DNA of 58,840 bases, taken from the NCBI GenBank assembly GCA_029688955.1, contig JARUKZ010000027.1, forward strand, positions 1 to 58,840, given 5' to 3'. Below the pieces are notes generated by a model. It was not told where the DNA came from. It ran no database searches and was given only the letters and a program-made list of their open reading frames with translations. Position 1 is the first letter of the stretch. Every line of letters begins with the position of its first letter. Positions 1-9,596 of this stretch are shown piece by piece. The position numbers were made by a program, and so were the translations under genes. This stretch comes from Chitinispirillales bacterium ANBcel5 (GTDB lineage: Bacteria > Fibrobacterota > Chitinivibrionia > Chitinivibrionales > Chitinispirillaceae).

Positions 1-2
1 CA

Positions 3-218
3 GCGCAAGACTTAGGTTTTTAGTCGCAAGACATGATAATCAATGCGCAAGAACTACCACTTCGGTCACAAAACACACAAAATAGCGGCGCAAGACATGG
101 GTTTTGGTTAGCAAGACATGGTAAACATGGCACAAGAATCACTGATTATTAGCGCGCAAGACATAGGATTTTGTTCGCAAGACATGGTAAGCCGTGAGCA
201 AGACCTATCACTCCACTG
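3..218. repeat. Three imperfect tandem copies of a 65-85 bp unit
   Basis: Units start near 3, 88 and 154. Each opens with GCGCAAGAC, continues with a T-rich stretch and a second (C)GCAAGACATG about 20-25 bases on, then a third, weaker CAAGA. I see no open reading frame of note and no tRNA. It could be the edge of a longer repeat array beginning before the window. Function unknown. Confidence 0.7.
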
Positions 219-262
219 ACCCATAAACTGACCCTCCTTTCCTCTTCCGTGTGTTCAGTGCC

Positions 263-300
263 TTCCGTGGTTAAAAATCCTAAGATTAACAACCACGGAA
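263..300. repeat. Inverted repeat, TTCCGTGGTT arms
   Basis: A 10-bp arm at 263-272 is exactly complementary to 291-300, with an 18-base AT-rich spacer. The neighbouring CTTCCGTGTG and TACACGGAA extend the symmetry imperfectly. It could be a dispersed palindromic repeat or a weak terminator. There is no T-run directly after either arm. Confidence 0.55.
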
Positions 301-463
301 TACACGGAAAAAAAAAGAAAAACCCAAAATCAGTGGTCTGAAATCAGTAACGCCTTTAGCCCCATAATTTATTGGTGCGACGAACAAACCGCGGGGACAA
401 CAATCCCAATAGCTTCAATTAAAATAAAAGTGAATTATATGCTGCCAAAAGACTGTGCATTGA

Positions 464-997
464 TCACTGTAAGTGTTTTACTAAATCTTCAGTTTGTTTT
501 CGAAACATAGGCTTGGGTAAAATTACTCCACCTTTATGCTTTAGCCCTCCTGCATTGTTTGATAGAGGTCTGTTCGTGCATACAAAAACTTTAGTTTCAG
601 GGCTGATTGTACGCAAAGCCGAAAAAACATTGATACTTTGATAACAGTTGGTGGGTTTATCAAGATCAACCAGAACATTTTTCACTTTGTACTCAAGCGA
701 GAAATTGATAGCCTTTTCTGGATTATCGAATAAAGCGGCTACCGTCATAGCGCTCAGCATATTAGTTAAAGAGGTAAGAAAAGGGCTTTGTTCTGCAAAG
801 ATGACCAGTTTTACGTCTCCGGGCTCAACACTGCAATCTGGAGCAGATTCCGAATCATCCTCTTCATTTTCAGAAAAATTATCTGAGTAAAGACCAGAAA
901 ACTCTTCACGAGAGTTTTTTAAATTCTCCTGTCTATTGCGTTCAATGACTGATAGCAGGCTTTCTAAGTCTTTCATTGAATAGTGCTTTTTTTCCAT
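464..997 (-). CDS. Degenerate response-regulator receiver protein
   Basis: The 177-residue protein has a charged, probably disordered N-terminal ~60 residues followed by one receiver-like alpha/beta domain (about 62-177). A D at 111 (VLVD), a T at 141 and a K at 162 (LPKP) sit where phospho-acceptor, switch threonine and conserved lysine are expected. The usual acidic pair after strand 1 is reduced to Ala-Glu (68-69), so phosphorylation may be weak or absent. There is no output domain. No strong ribosome site precedes the ATG; a TATAAT-like box lies only a few bases upstream, so translation could be nearly leaderless. It stands alone, with no kinase beside it. Role unknown; a protein-protein signalling adaptor is the simplest guess. 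Confidence 0.6.
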   Translation of the reverse strand: MEKKHYSMKDLESLLSVIERNRQENLKNSREEFSGLYSDNFSENEEDDSESAPDCSVEPGDVKLVIFAEQSPFLTSLTNMLSAMTVAALFDNPEKAINFSLEYKVKNVLVDLDKPTNCYQSINVFSALRTISPETKVFVCTNRPLSNNAGGLKHKGGVILPKPMFRKQTEDLVKHLQ

Positions 998-1087
998 GTT
1001 TTTTATTATATAGCCAAAAGGAGTTAAAGTAAAGGCCTATTTTACACTAATCCATTTTAGCTGCTTTGCATAAAACTTCCATCAACT

Positions 1088-1124
1088 GGTTAAATAATAC
1101 CAAAATTGGTTAAAAACGGTTAAA
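1088..1124. promoter_or_regulatory. Phased GGTTAAA repeats in the 998-1307 intergenic gap
   Basis: The heptamer GGTTAAA occurs at 1088, 1108 and 1118, i.e. at 20- and 10-base steps, which puts the copies on one helix face. They lie between the divergent starts of the receiver gene and the glycosidase. They may be regulator sites or chance in AT-rich DNA. Nothing else is evident in this ~310-base gap. Confidence 0.25.
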
Positions 1125-1296
1125 ATAGCAGCCAGATTCATATCGTTGAAATAAATCAGTAACTTATAATTTGGGCTAAATTAAAATAGCTTACTTTTAT
1201 TTTGACGATAGTGGAAGATTTAATTAATTTAAATAGTGAGGGGCCTAACTTTACAGTGCTAAACATCATTTTCGGCATTGTGTAACTTCCCACGTC

Positions 1297-1302
1297 AGGA
1301 GA
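1297..1302 (+). promoter_or_regulatory. Ribosome binding site fixing a TTG start
   Basis: AGGAGA lies five bases before a TTG at 1308 and supports that codon over the upstream in-frame TTG at 1278, which has no such site. Confidence 0.6.
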
Positions 1303-1307
1303 CAGGT

Positions 1308-4256
1308 TTGAAGCAAATTTGTGATATTTTCTCCAAAACAGAGCAAAATTCCAAACCCTGGGCACTATGGATATGGAATTTAGAACTAACTTTAGATGAA
1401 GTAGAAAAACAACTTAAAGCATTTATATCAAAGGGATTTGGTGGTGTAGCGATTAGACCTGGCCGTGATATGAATCCTCCATTCATTTCTGAAGAGTTCA
1501 TGAATCTTTTTGAAAACGTACTGCTGATTGCCCAAAGAGCAGATTTTAAGGTCCGTTTTGCGGATGATTTCTCCTTATCTTTGAGTAACTCTTTTGAAAC
1601 AATCACCACACAATCTAAAATGCTTCGAGCTCAGTATCTGGTGTTTCAGAGGGAAGTTAGCCCATCTGGAGGCGAAGAGCAAGTCGTAACCCTGGATAGA
1701 AGAAGCGAATACGTTGTACTCTCAGTTCCGCTCAAAGATGAAAATCTCCCATTAAATGGAGTGAAGCAGATAGCTGTTAAGACTGGAGAAGAATCTTTTA
1801 CATGGAAGAGTGCTGATTTAAACAGCAAATTGGTTATCTTCAAAAAAGAATTTATCAAAAACATTGAGGGCGGCTTTGCACCAAATGTGCTCAACCCAAA
1901 AATAGCACCACTGTATATCAGCTCAATACTAGAGCTCTTCCATGCCAGATTTTCTAATTTCATGCCTTCTGTATTTGAAGGTTTTATCTGTGAAATGCCG
2001 GCTTACAAACCTAATGAGTGTGCTATTCCCTGGGATGATGATCTGATAACAAAATACAGAGCAAAATACAAAAGAGACCTACTAGCCCTGTTACCAGCAA
2101 TCTTTTCATCAGATTCCCACTCCTATAGAATTCGTGCTCAGGTCTATGATTTTATTTTTCAGTCGATGTATGAGCGTTTCGCTCTTGTACTGGGGCAATG
2201 GGCAAAAAAATATCGTTTATCCCAGTGGGTGCTTTGTCCCGAGAGAGCAATGGATAAAAAGGAGAATTCTCTTCGTGATAATTTTGTCCCTCAGGAGCGG
2301 TTAGTCGCCGTGGGGATGCAAAACTTAGATGGAACAGATGAAAACATCTCAGTTTTGCGTACTTTGGCCGATTGTAATTCAAATGAGTACCGACGTGAGA
2401 CCATAACCGTAATAGGAAGAAACAGTACTAACAGGGGAGCCACAATTCAAAGTCTTAAGAGTGAGATAGATCAAAGCTTACTCAGTGGTCCGTCAAAAAT
2501 TCTTATGGATGGATTTTATTTTAATGTCGATCAGCGCAGTTATTCAAAAACGCCCCACAATGTTTTTTGGTATTCTTCTGAATGGCGGGATTTAGCTCAG
2601 CTGTGTACATATTCTTCAAAAACACAATCGCTTATTAAAGAGCTGCAAGGGGTCCGCCAGATAGCGATTCTCTCTCCATGCAGCACGTTATTTTCGCAAC
2701 ATTTGCCTCAAAATAGTGGGTTGGCTCAACGTGGGCTTGAGCAGTTTGAGCATACAGTTAAAGAGCTTATGAGCCTTGATGTTGACATTGATATTATCAG
2801 TGAGGACCTTCTTCTTAGATGTACGGTAAGACAAAATGGTGACTTTAATACCAGTGATCGCATAAGGAAAGGTAATTATACTGTTCTTATTCTACCCTAT
2901 GCACCTTTTATCTCAAGAAGCGTACTTGTGTTTATTGAAAAGCTTGTATCCAAACAGGGTAATGTGATTTTTGTAGAACAAGGCCCTGAAGGCACCTTTG
3001 AAGATGGCATAAGTCCTCAGGTAACATCAAGAATCGACAAACTTACTTCTTCATCAAAAAAAGGTGCTGTTAAAATAATTGGTCTTCAGGATATAGCTAA
3101 TGCAGTATCTTCCGTTAAAGGTGAAATTTCTCTTAAAGATTGCTCCGGTAAACCCTGTAATGATATTTATACTTCTTATTACAAAGGAAACACATACGAT
3201 ATTTATATTATAAAAAATAACTCAGACCTACAGGAGCAAAATGTTACTGTTGAACTTTCTAAAGATAAAAATCTGTTTATAATTGACCCTGTCTCTTCAG
3301 GGTTTTCAAAAATAGACTCAGCAGAAAATGATGGAAAAGCAACTATTTGTTTATCTCCCATGCAAACACTTTTTATAGCAATTACTCCATCACCATGCCA
3401 GGAAGAATCGGGCAATACTTTCAATGCAGTTACTCTTCCACAAAGAAGTTATAGAATGGTACTTAAAGAACAGTGGCAATTCAAGCCGCTTAGTTTAAAC
3501 TCACTACCTCTTGCAAACTGGACAACCCGCATGGGGCTTAGCCGTGAGACGGGTACTATCATTCATTTTTATGAATCTATATATGAAGTCAGAGCTGTTC
3601 CTGATAGGTGCTTTTTTGTGTCTGCTGAGCCTTTAAATAACCAACCGTTTGCACTTATCTCAAATGGGATGAAGATCAAACCAGTAGATCCGCAAATGTT
3701 ACTTGATTGTGCTGCGAAAAGCGAGGCTGAGAGCCTTTTGAATCTCTTTGGACGTCGTACTCTTATATACGATATACAAGAAAGCGTAGTAAAAGGGTTT
3801 AATCGTATCTCGCTTCGAATGCCCCCATTTGTTATAGAGCCCAGGCCTTTAACTTATCCCCCCCTTGTACTGGGGACATTTTCTATATTTAAGGGGGGCC
3901 AGGGTTGGGCATTGGATGAGCACACATCTGTTGCGGGACAGGGGTCATGGACAAAGTACGGTTATCCCTACCTATCCGGCAGTGCCCGTTACTCCCAATC
4001 TTTTGAAATCCCCAATGAGTACAAAAAACTGATACTTAGGATCGGTCAGGCATCTGGTACTGTATATGCCTCGGTGAATGATAAAGGTATAGTGGGCCCA
4101 TTAAGCTGGCAACCTCTTGAAGCAGACATAACTCCGTTGTGTGATTCAAGGCGTAACGAAATCTCTTTGACCGTTTGTAACTCATTTGATAATATTTTAA
4201 GAATGAATGGTCGTCCATCTGGCCTGATCGGTGATGTGTACATAGATGTCTATTAA
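1308..4256 (+). CDS. GH106-like glycosidase (alpha-L-rhamnosidase family)
   Basis: The product is about 982 residues from the TTG at 1308. Its N-terminus has the W-x-W-N motif and a following G-F-G-G-V-A-I segment, which resemble the barrel start of GH106-type alpha-L-rhamnosidases and related large glycosidases. The last ~130 residues look like a galactose-binding beta-sandwich. No signal peptide is visible, so it may act in the cytoplasm on imported oligosaccharides. A GC-rich patch near 3850-3910 encodes a short variable loop. The stop overlaps the start of the PabB-PabC gene by 11 bases, so the two are probably co-transcribed although functionally unrelated. I assign the family from overall pattern only; the catalytic residues and substrate are not certain. 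Confidence 0.6.
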   Translation: MKQICDIFSKTEQNSKPWALWIWNLELTLDEVEKQLKAFISKGFGGVAIRPGRDMNPPFISEEFMNLFENVLLIAQRADFKVRFADDFSLSLSNSFETITTQSKMLRAQYLVFQREVSPSGGEEQVVTLDRRSEYVVLSVPLKDENLPLNGVKQIAVKTGEESFTWKSADLNSKLVIFKKEFIKNIEGGFAPNVLNPKIAPLYISSILELFHARFSNFMPSVFEGFICEMPAYKPNECAIPWDDDLITKYRAKYKRDLLALLPAIFSSDSHSYRIRAQVYDFIFQSMYERFALVLGQWAKKYRLSQWVLCPERAMDKKENSLRDNFVPQERLVAVGMQNLDGTDENISVLRTLADCNSNEYRRETITVIGRNSTNRGATIQSLKSEIDQSLLSGPSKILMDGFYFNVDQRSYSKTPHNVFWYSSEWRDLAQLCTYSSKTQSLIKELQGVRQIAILSPCSTLFSQHLPQNSGLAQRGLEQFEHTVKELMSLDVDIDIISEDLLLRCTVRQNGDFNTSDRIRKGNYTVLILPYAPFISRSVLVFIEKLVSKQGNVIFVEQGPEGTFEDGISPQVTSRIDKLTSSSKKGAVKIIGLQDIANAVSSVKGEISLKDCSGKPCNDIYTSYYKGNTYDIYIIKNNSDLQEQNVTVELSKDKNLFIIDPVSSGFSKIDSAENDGKATICLSPMQTLFIAITPSPCQEESGNTFNAVTLPQRSYRMVLKEQWQFKPLSLNSLPLANWTTRMGLSRETGTIIHFYESIYEVRAVPDRCFFVSAEPLNNQPFALISNGMKIKPVDPQMLLDCAAKSEAESLLNLFGRRTLIYDIQESVVKGFNRISLRMPPFVIEPRPLTYPPLVLGTFSIFKGGQGWALDEHTSVAGQGSWTKYGYPYLSGSARYSQSFEIPNEYKKLILRIGQASGTVYASVNDKGIVGPLSWQPLEADITPLCDSRRNEISLTVCNSFDNILRMNGRPSGLIGDVYIDVY

Positions 4257-6120
4257 TACTATAAAAAGAAATAACCAACCAGTAGCAATACCAGAAACAG
4301 ACCTGGCAGTGATTGGTAGAATGCAGGAGCAGCTTGATTGCGTAATTTTGCTTGAAACCGCTACACCTTCAGCAGAAAACCCTCATTCATATCTTTTTAC
4401 CAGCCCCAAACAGGTAGTATCCACAAGCGAGTTCTCCAAAGTAGAATCCTGCCTTCGTGATATTGCTCTATTGTCCCAAAAAAATTGGCTTGCAGGGTAC
4501 ATTGGCTATGAAACTGCGGCTGCCCTGGAAAACAAGATATTTCAAAAAAACATTTCAGGCAAACTACTGTGGTTTGCCGCTTTTTCACCGCCCTGGATTT
4601 TTGACCATTTCAAAAGTAAGTGGAACAGACCCTTACCAAAATTTAGCATCGATAGGAAAAACGTAGGCGTTCCAAAGCCAGCACTTGATCTCTCAATTGA
4701 TTATAATAGTTATAACTCAAAGATAAAAAAGATTAAAAACTACATAGCTAACGGAGATACTTACCAGGTAAACTTTACATTTGATGTGTCTTTTGATAGT
4801 CAGAGCAGTAAACCATTTGAGCTATACCGTGCACTCAGAGAGAATCAAAAAGCCCCATACTGCGCTTTCGTTAAAACACCAACATTTCAGGCTCTTTCTT
4901 TTTCTCCCGAACTTTTCTTCAACATTACTGACTCAGTAATAACGGTTAAACCAATGAAAGGTACCGCGCCACGTGGGCGTTTTTTTCGTGAAGATAATGA
5001 GGCTATAGCTAAGCTTGCTCAAAGTGAAAAAGACAGAAGCGAAAATGTGATGATTGTTGATTTGCTCAGAAATGATCTGGGAAAAATATGCGACATTAGC
5101 TCTGTTAAAACAGAAAAGCTTTTTGAAATTGAAACACACAGAACCGTTCATCAGATGACTTCAACAATTAAGGGAAAGCTCAGAGAGAATATCGACTTTT
5201 ATGATATCATTAAAGCTCTTTTTCCCTGTGGGTCTGTAACGGGCGCCCCAAAGGTAAGAACAATGCAGATAATCTCTGAGCTGGAGGATGGATTTAGGGG
5301 AATTTACTGTGGAGCTTTGGGTTTTGTTTCTCCTGAGGGGCAATCTGTTTTTAATGTACCCATCCGTACGCTTCAAAAAGAAAAGAATGATGCTAAATGG
5401 CGCTACAGGGTTGGAAGTGGTATTGTAGCTGATTCTCGTTCAGATCTTGAATGGGAAGAATGTAAAGTTAAGTGCAGATTTCTTCAGCAAGAAGCCCGGC
5501 CTTTCTATTTGTTTGAGTCTATTTATTACCGATATGGACAACCGTTATATGAAAACGATCATATAAAAAGGCTACAATCCTCAGCCCGGTTTTTTCAGTT
5601 TTTGCTAAGAGAGGATCTGCTTAGAGCCACTCTTTTTGAGATCGCTAATGCGATTAGTTCAGTACCTCGCTGCAAAGTAAAGCTCATGCTGCTATCCGAT
5701 GGTACTCTTAGGTGGGAATATAGCGGAATAGAAGTACATAACAGGACCAGCAAATACAAATGCATTGTATCAACCAAAGCTGTTAACAGTAACAATATCT
5801 ACCTTTTTCATAAAACAAGCCATAGGCCATGGTATAGTGAGTCTATGCAGATGATAAAAGACGGTGAAGTATGGGACGTTATTCAGTTTAATGAATCCGG
5901 CGAGGTCACGGAAGGAGCCAGAAGTAATGTCTTTATCAAAAAGGCTGGTAAACTACGTACGCCACCTCAGCACTGTGGTCTACTGAATGGTGTGCTTAGA
6001 AGTAAATTGATAGCAAAAGGCATATGTACACAGGAAATAATAAAATTAGAGGATCTATATGAAAATGAATTGTTTCTGGGCAATTCTGTACGGGGATTGG
6101 TAAGAGTAGAGATTGAGTAA
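4246..6120 (+). CDS. Fused aminodeoxychorismate synthase I / 4-amino-4-deoxychorismate lyase
   Basis: A 624-residue two-domain enzyme for p-aminobenzoate in folate synthesis. Residues ~1-415 are PabB: PMKGT with the active-site lysine at 238, the SEKDRSENVMIVDLLRND block at 260-277, and CGSVTGAPK at 328-336. Residues ~420-624 are a PabC-type fold-IV PLP enzyme with the PLP lysine at 523 (FHKTSHR) and EGARSNVF at 556-563. PabB would aminate chorismate using ammonia from a PabA-type amidotransferase, which is not in this window; PabC then releases pyruvate to give p-aminobenzoate. Such fusions are known in other bacteria. The gene overlaps the glycosidase end by 11 bases and ends three bases before the convergent lipoprotein gene, with no clear hairpin between them. 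Confidence 0.92.
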   Translation: MSINTIKRNNQPVAIPETDLAVIGRMQEQLDCVILLETATPSAENPHSYLFTSPKQVVSTSEFSKVESCLRDIALLSQKNWLAGYIGYETAAALENKIFQKNISGKLLWFAAFSPPWIFDHFKSKWNRPLPKFSIDRKNVGVPKPALDLSIDYNSYNSKIKKIKNYIANGDTYQVNFTFDVSFDSQSSKPFELYRALRENQKAPYCAFVKTPTFQALSFSPELFFNITDSVITVKPMKGTAPRGRFFREDNEAIAKLAQSEKDRSENVMIVDLLRNDLGKICDISSVKTEKLFEIETHRTVHQMTSTIKGKLRENIDFYDIIKALFPCGSVTGAPKVRTMQIISELEDGFRGIYCGALGFVSPEGQSVFNVPIRTLQKEKNDAKWRYRVGSGIVADSRSDLEWEECKVKCRFLQQEARPFYLFESIYYRYGQPLYENDHIKRLQSSARFFQFLLREDLLRATLFEIANAISSVPRCKVKLMLLSDGTLRWEYSGIEVHNRTSKYKCIVSTKAVNSNNIYLFHKTSHRPWYSESMQMIKDGEVWDVIQFNESGEVTEGARSNVFIKKAGKLRTPPQHCGLLNGVLRSKLIAKGICTQEIIKLEDLYENELFLGNSVRGLVRVEIE

Positions 6121-6123
6121 TCT

Positions 6124-6405
6124 TTACTGTTTCTCTGCTCGTTCTATGTGATCAATTTCAAACGGTTTACCCCACATATGTATTCCAACCACATCCTCTG
6201 CTACACTGCCACTGAACGTTACCTTCAAACCATCTTCCCTAAATTCTTCCGGTAGATTGATAGGTCTGTACCTTTCACCTTCTTCGGTAATAATCCCGTA
6301 AAAACCACCCTCAAGATCAATATAGGTAATTGTGCCAGAGTATTGTGTAGGGTTACAAGCGCTCAAAAGAAACATCACTGTCGTTAGGGTAATTATTTGT
6401 TTCAC
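6124..6405 (-). CDS. Small OB-fold-like lipoprotein
   Basis: Starting at the GTG at 6403-6405 gives 93 residues with a short lipoprotein signal ending in LLSAC (Cys17 would be lipidated). An excellent GGAGGT lies five bases upstream, so the longer open frame reaching 6474 is probably not the real start. The mature ~75 residues are beta-rich and resemble a small conserved OB-like family (pattern GTITYIDLEGGFYGI near the N-terminus, IHMWG near the end). Envelope-located; function unknown. It converges tail to tail with the PabB-PabC gene. Confidence 0.72.
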   Translation of the reverse strand: MKQIITLTTVMFLLSACNPTQYSGTITYIDLEGGFYGIITEEGERYRPINLPEEFREDGLKVTFSGSVAEDVVGIHMWGKPFEIDHIERAEKQ

Positions 6406-6409
6406 CAGT

Positions 6410-6415
6410 ACCTCC
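6410..6415 (-). promoter_or_regulatory. Ribosome binding site fixing a GTG start
   Basis: GGAGGT on the minus strand, five bases before the GTG at 6405, decides the lipoprotein start. Confidence 0.6.
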
Positions 6416-6533
6416 ATAAGAGAATATAGTTTTAAGCGGATTATTAATTCAATTGAAACACTTTTTATTGGCACTCGCTTCGCTTTTTAACATTATTTAT
6501 CATTAAAATATCAGTTTCCTACCCGGAGGAACT

Positions 6534-8129
6534 ATGCTACTTGGTGATTTTCTTACTCATAGTGCAGAAAAATTTACCCAAAAAACCGCTATAGTGCAGC
6601 AAAGCAGGGAGATAAGCTACGGGCAGTTGAATAACAAAGTAAACTGTTTGGCTAATTCCCTCGTCAAAATGGGAATAAAAAAACAGGATAGAGTTGCTGT
6701 TTATCTTGAAAATTCAATAGAATCAGTGATATCGATCTTTGCAATTCTTAAAGCCGGTGGGGTGTTTTTGGTCATTAACCCCCAGGTAAAAAGTAAAAAG
6801 CTTTTTTATATACTTAACGACTGTCAGGTTCGGTTAATAATTACTGATTTAAACGGAAAGGAGCAGGTTGCTCAGGGGGGTATAGACAATGCAACCAGCT
6901 TAACCACAATTATACTTACAGCTTACGAGGCATTATCTTCTTCTCAAAACCGAAATAATATTCAGAATTCGACATACAATAACACTATAGATTTCAATTC
7001 TTTATTAGAGGTTGGAACAGAGAATGAACCCGATAACAGAAGCATCGATATCGACCTTGCATCTCTAACATACACTTCAGGTTCAACCAATGAGCCTAAA
7101 GGTGTCATGCTTACCCATCAAAATATGGTTACAGCAGCCACCTCAATAACTCAGTATCTTGAAAATACCAATACTGATATCGTATTAAATTATCTTCCTC
7201 TTTCCTTCGATTATGGCTTGTACCAGGCACTTATGACGATAAAATTTGGTGGAACATTGGTACTGGAAAAAGCTTTTGTTTATCCTTTTCAGGCAATACA
7301 AAAAATTAAACAATTTAAAGTTACAGGATTTCCAATTGTACCTGCAATGGTTGTACTAATAAGCGTTTTAAAAAATATAAACCCTGAAGATCTATCATCA
7401 GTCAGATATATAACCAATACCGGTCAGGCGCTTGCACTATCACACATTGAAGCTTTAGAGGGTATTTTCCCCTCTGCCCGAATATATTCAATGTATGGCC
7501 TTACCGAGTGTAAGCGTGTTACCTATCTGCCCCCCGCTGAACTCAAAAATCGTCCCCTATCTGTAGGAAAAGCTATTCCAAATACCGAAGTTTGGCTTGT
7601 AGATGAAAATGGAAACAAGATAAATGAGCCACATAGGGAGGGGGAACTCGTTATCAGAGGAGCACATGTGATGAAAGGGTACTGGAATAAAGAGGGAGAA
7701 TCAAAAAAAGTGCTTAAAAAGGGAATATACCCTGGTGAAAAAGTACTCATGAGTGGGGACTTTTTTAAAATGGATGAAGAGGGCTACCTTTATTTTATTT
7801 CACGAAAGGATGAAATTATAAAAAGCGGAGCAGAGCGAGTAAGTCCAAAGGAAATTGAGGATGTTCTGTATGGCCTCAGTGGTGTGGAAGAGGTGGCTGT
7901 AATTGGTGTGCCAGATAAAATACTGGGTAATGCACTGAAGGCATTTTTAGTTTTTAAAGAGGGAAAACGACTATCTAAAGACCAAATATTAGATTTTTGC
8001 TCCATCAAGTTGGAACGTAACAGAATACCAAAACATTTTGAGATAATGAAGTCACTTCCCAAGTCTAACAATGGAAAAATTAGAAAAAAAGGGCTGTATG
8101 AGCAAAAGGAGGCTGAAGAGACTTCATAA
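6534..8129 (+). CDS. Acyl-CoA / acyl-AMP ligase (ANL superfamily)
   Basis: The 531-residue enzyme has all core adenylate-forming motifs: phosphate loop TSGSTNEPKG at 181-190, YGLTEC at 321-326, the SGD hinge aspartate at 407-409, and the C-terminal catalytic lysine in NNGKIRKK (Lys515). It activates a carboxylic acid as acyl-AMP and passes it to CoA or a carrier protein. The sequence around LPLSFDYGLYQ resembles acyl ligases found with exosortase/polysaccharide clusters more than classical fatty-acid ligases, but no acyl carrier protein or exosortase is adjacent. GGAGGA precedes the ATG. Substrate unknown. Confidence 0.85.
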   Translation: MLLGDFLTHSAEKFTQKTAIVQQSREISYGQLNNKVNCLANSLVKMGIKKQDRVAVYLENSIESVISIFAILKAGGVFLVINPQVKSKKLFYILNDCQVRLIITDLNGKEQVAQGGIDNATSLTTIILTAYEALSSSQNRNNIQNSTYNNTIDFNSLLEVGTENEPDNRSIDIDLASLTYTSGSTNEPKGVMLTHQNMVTAATSITQYLENTNTDIVLNYLPLSFDYGLYQALMTIKFGGTLVLEKAFVYPFQAIQKIKQFKVTGFPIVPAMVVLISVLKNINPEDLSSVRYITNTGQALALSHIEALEGIFPSARIYSMYGLTECKRVTYLPPAELKNRPLSVGKAIPNTEVWLVDENGNKINEPHREGELVIRGAHVMKGYWNKEGESKKVLKKGIYPGEKVLMSGDFFKMDEEGYLYFISRKDEIIKSGAERVSPKEIEDVLYGLSGVEEVAVIGVPDKILGNALKAFLVFKEGKRLSKDQILDFCSIKLERNRIPKHFEIMKSLPKSNNGKIRKKGLYEQKEAEETS

Positions 8130-8316
8130 AATTATCACCAGTTTAGACCCAGCACTAAATTTGTTTAGACTATTATGCACTAAATATAAAAATAGTATAA
8201 ATGTAGTGCGCAAGATTTTATTTTGTAGTAGAATGTACGATAAGATCTGTACCCCTTCTTATTTAAGGTATTATTTGCCGGATCTAAGATCCTTGTAGTT
8301 TTGCGGAGATTCTTTG

Positions 8317-9456
8317 ATGTCTAATTTGCGAATACTAATGGTTGAAGATAACGAAAGCGATGCACTGCTGATTGATCGCCACTTGTCAAAACACGGCTTC
8401 GATTTTAGCTGTAAAAGAGTTGATAAATCAAGCCATCTGAAAGATGCACTTAAAAGTCAGAAATGGGATATTGTAATAACCGACTATACCCTGCCGGAGA
8501 TGAATGGCCTTGATACTCTAAAAATCATAAAGGATAGTGGGTTAGACATTCCTATAATTATGGTTTCTGGAAATATTGGGGAAGATGCGGCTGTAGAAGT
8601 CATGAGAGCCGGGGTGAACGATTTTATAAACAAGGATAATTTAGGTCGGCTTGTTCCTGCAATTAAGCGTGAGCTTAAAGAACTTGAGCATCGAAAAGAA
8701 CATCGGGAAACCATGAAAGAGCTTGAAGATGCCAGGGAAGAGATGGAGCTGAATCGACGCCGTGAGCATGAAGTTAAGCTTTTGGGAAAAATAGTTTCCG
8801 GAATTGCTCATGAAGTCAGAAATCCTTTAAACGCTATCTCTGCCTTGCTTGAAGCTTTATACCAGGAGTTAGAAGGTGTTAAAGATTTGCAGATGTATAA
8901 AACGTACATAAACTCACAAGTTGAACGATTAAACCTTCTTATGAAAGACCTTCTGGAGCTGGGTAAAACAGACAGTACCAGTGGCTTTGAGAGGTTAAAT
9001 TTTGTTGACCTGTGCTGCTCAGCAATAGATCAATGGAATAAAGAGAGGGATAAGAAAACAAGCAAAGTAGTCTTCCATAATCTTAAAAACCTGAATTCTC
9101 TTGAAGCTAACGGAGATTACTCACGCTTAAAACAGGTTTTGTTTAATTTATTTCAAAACGCCAGTTTTTACAGCCCAGAAAATAAAGATATCGATCTGTT
9201 TTTAGATTACGAAAAAAATGATAATACTATACTAATCGATGTAGTAGATCAGGGTGAAGGGATTGCGCCAGAATATTTAGACAATATTTTTGATCCGTTT
9301 TTCACCACAAAAAAGGCAGGTACCGGACTTGGCCTGGGCATAGCCCGTCGAATAGTAGAGGCCCACCAGGGATCACTTATGCTCAAAAACAATGATAATA
9401 AAAAAGGGTGTACTGCACACATCAAAGTTTCCTTAAACAGAAACAACTCTGTTTAA
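8317..9456 (+). CDS. Hybrid receiver-histidine kinase (cytoplasmic)
   Basis: A 379-residue soluble protein. An N-terminal receiver (about 4-120) has the acidic E10-D11, phospho-acceptor D56 and lysine K106. A coiled linker (120-155) leads to a HisKA domain with H165 in the motif SGIAHEVRNP, then a HATPase domain with the GTGLGLGIA glycine box. There are no transmembrane segments, so an upstream kinase probably phosphorylates the receiver to tune the kinase part. The ATG at 8317 is favoured because GGAG lies eight bases before it; a TTG three bases earlier is in frame. No cognate regulator is adjacent. The 187-base gap before it holds nothing recognised. Confidence 0.9.
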   Translation: MSNLRILMVEDNESDALLIDRHLSKHGFDFSCKRVDKSSHLKDALKSQKWDIVITDYTLPEMNGLDTLKIIKDSGLDIPIIMVSGNIGEDAAVEVMRAGVNDFINKDNLGRLVPAIKRELKELEHRKEHRETMKELEDAREEMELNRRREHEVKLLGKIVSGIAHEVRNPLNAISALLEALYQELEGVKDLQMYKTYINSQVERLNLLMKDLLELGKTDSTSGFERLNFVDLCCSAIDQWNKERDKKTSKVVFHNLKNLNSLEANGDYSRLKQVLFNLFQNASFYSPENKDIDLFLDYEKNDNTILIDVVDQGEGIAPEYLDNIFDPFFTTKKAGTGLGLGIARRIVEAHQGSLMLKNNDNKKGCTAHIKVSLNRNNSV

Positions 9457-9596
9457 GGGGCATTCTTCTTTTGCCTGAACATCCTGCGCTTATGAGCTAC
9501 ACTTCTCTCTCTTAAACTTAAGATAGCTATTTGCAGTGTGATCCCTTTATTGCAACATTAGCAGCAAAGCTCTGAGCAGAAAGCAAAACCGCAGAG

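Noticed and set aside
8071..8298. 75-codon frame after the acyl ligase
   Set aside because: It overlaps the ligase end, lacks a ribosome site, and is Lys/Leu-rich chance sequence.
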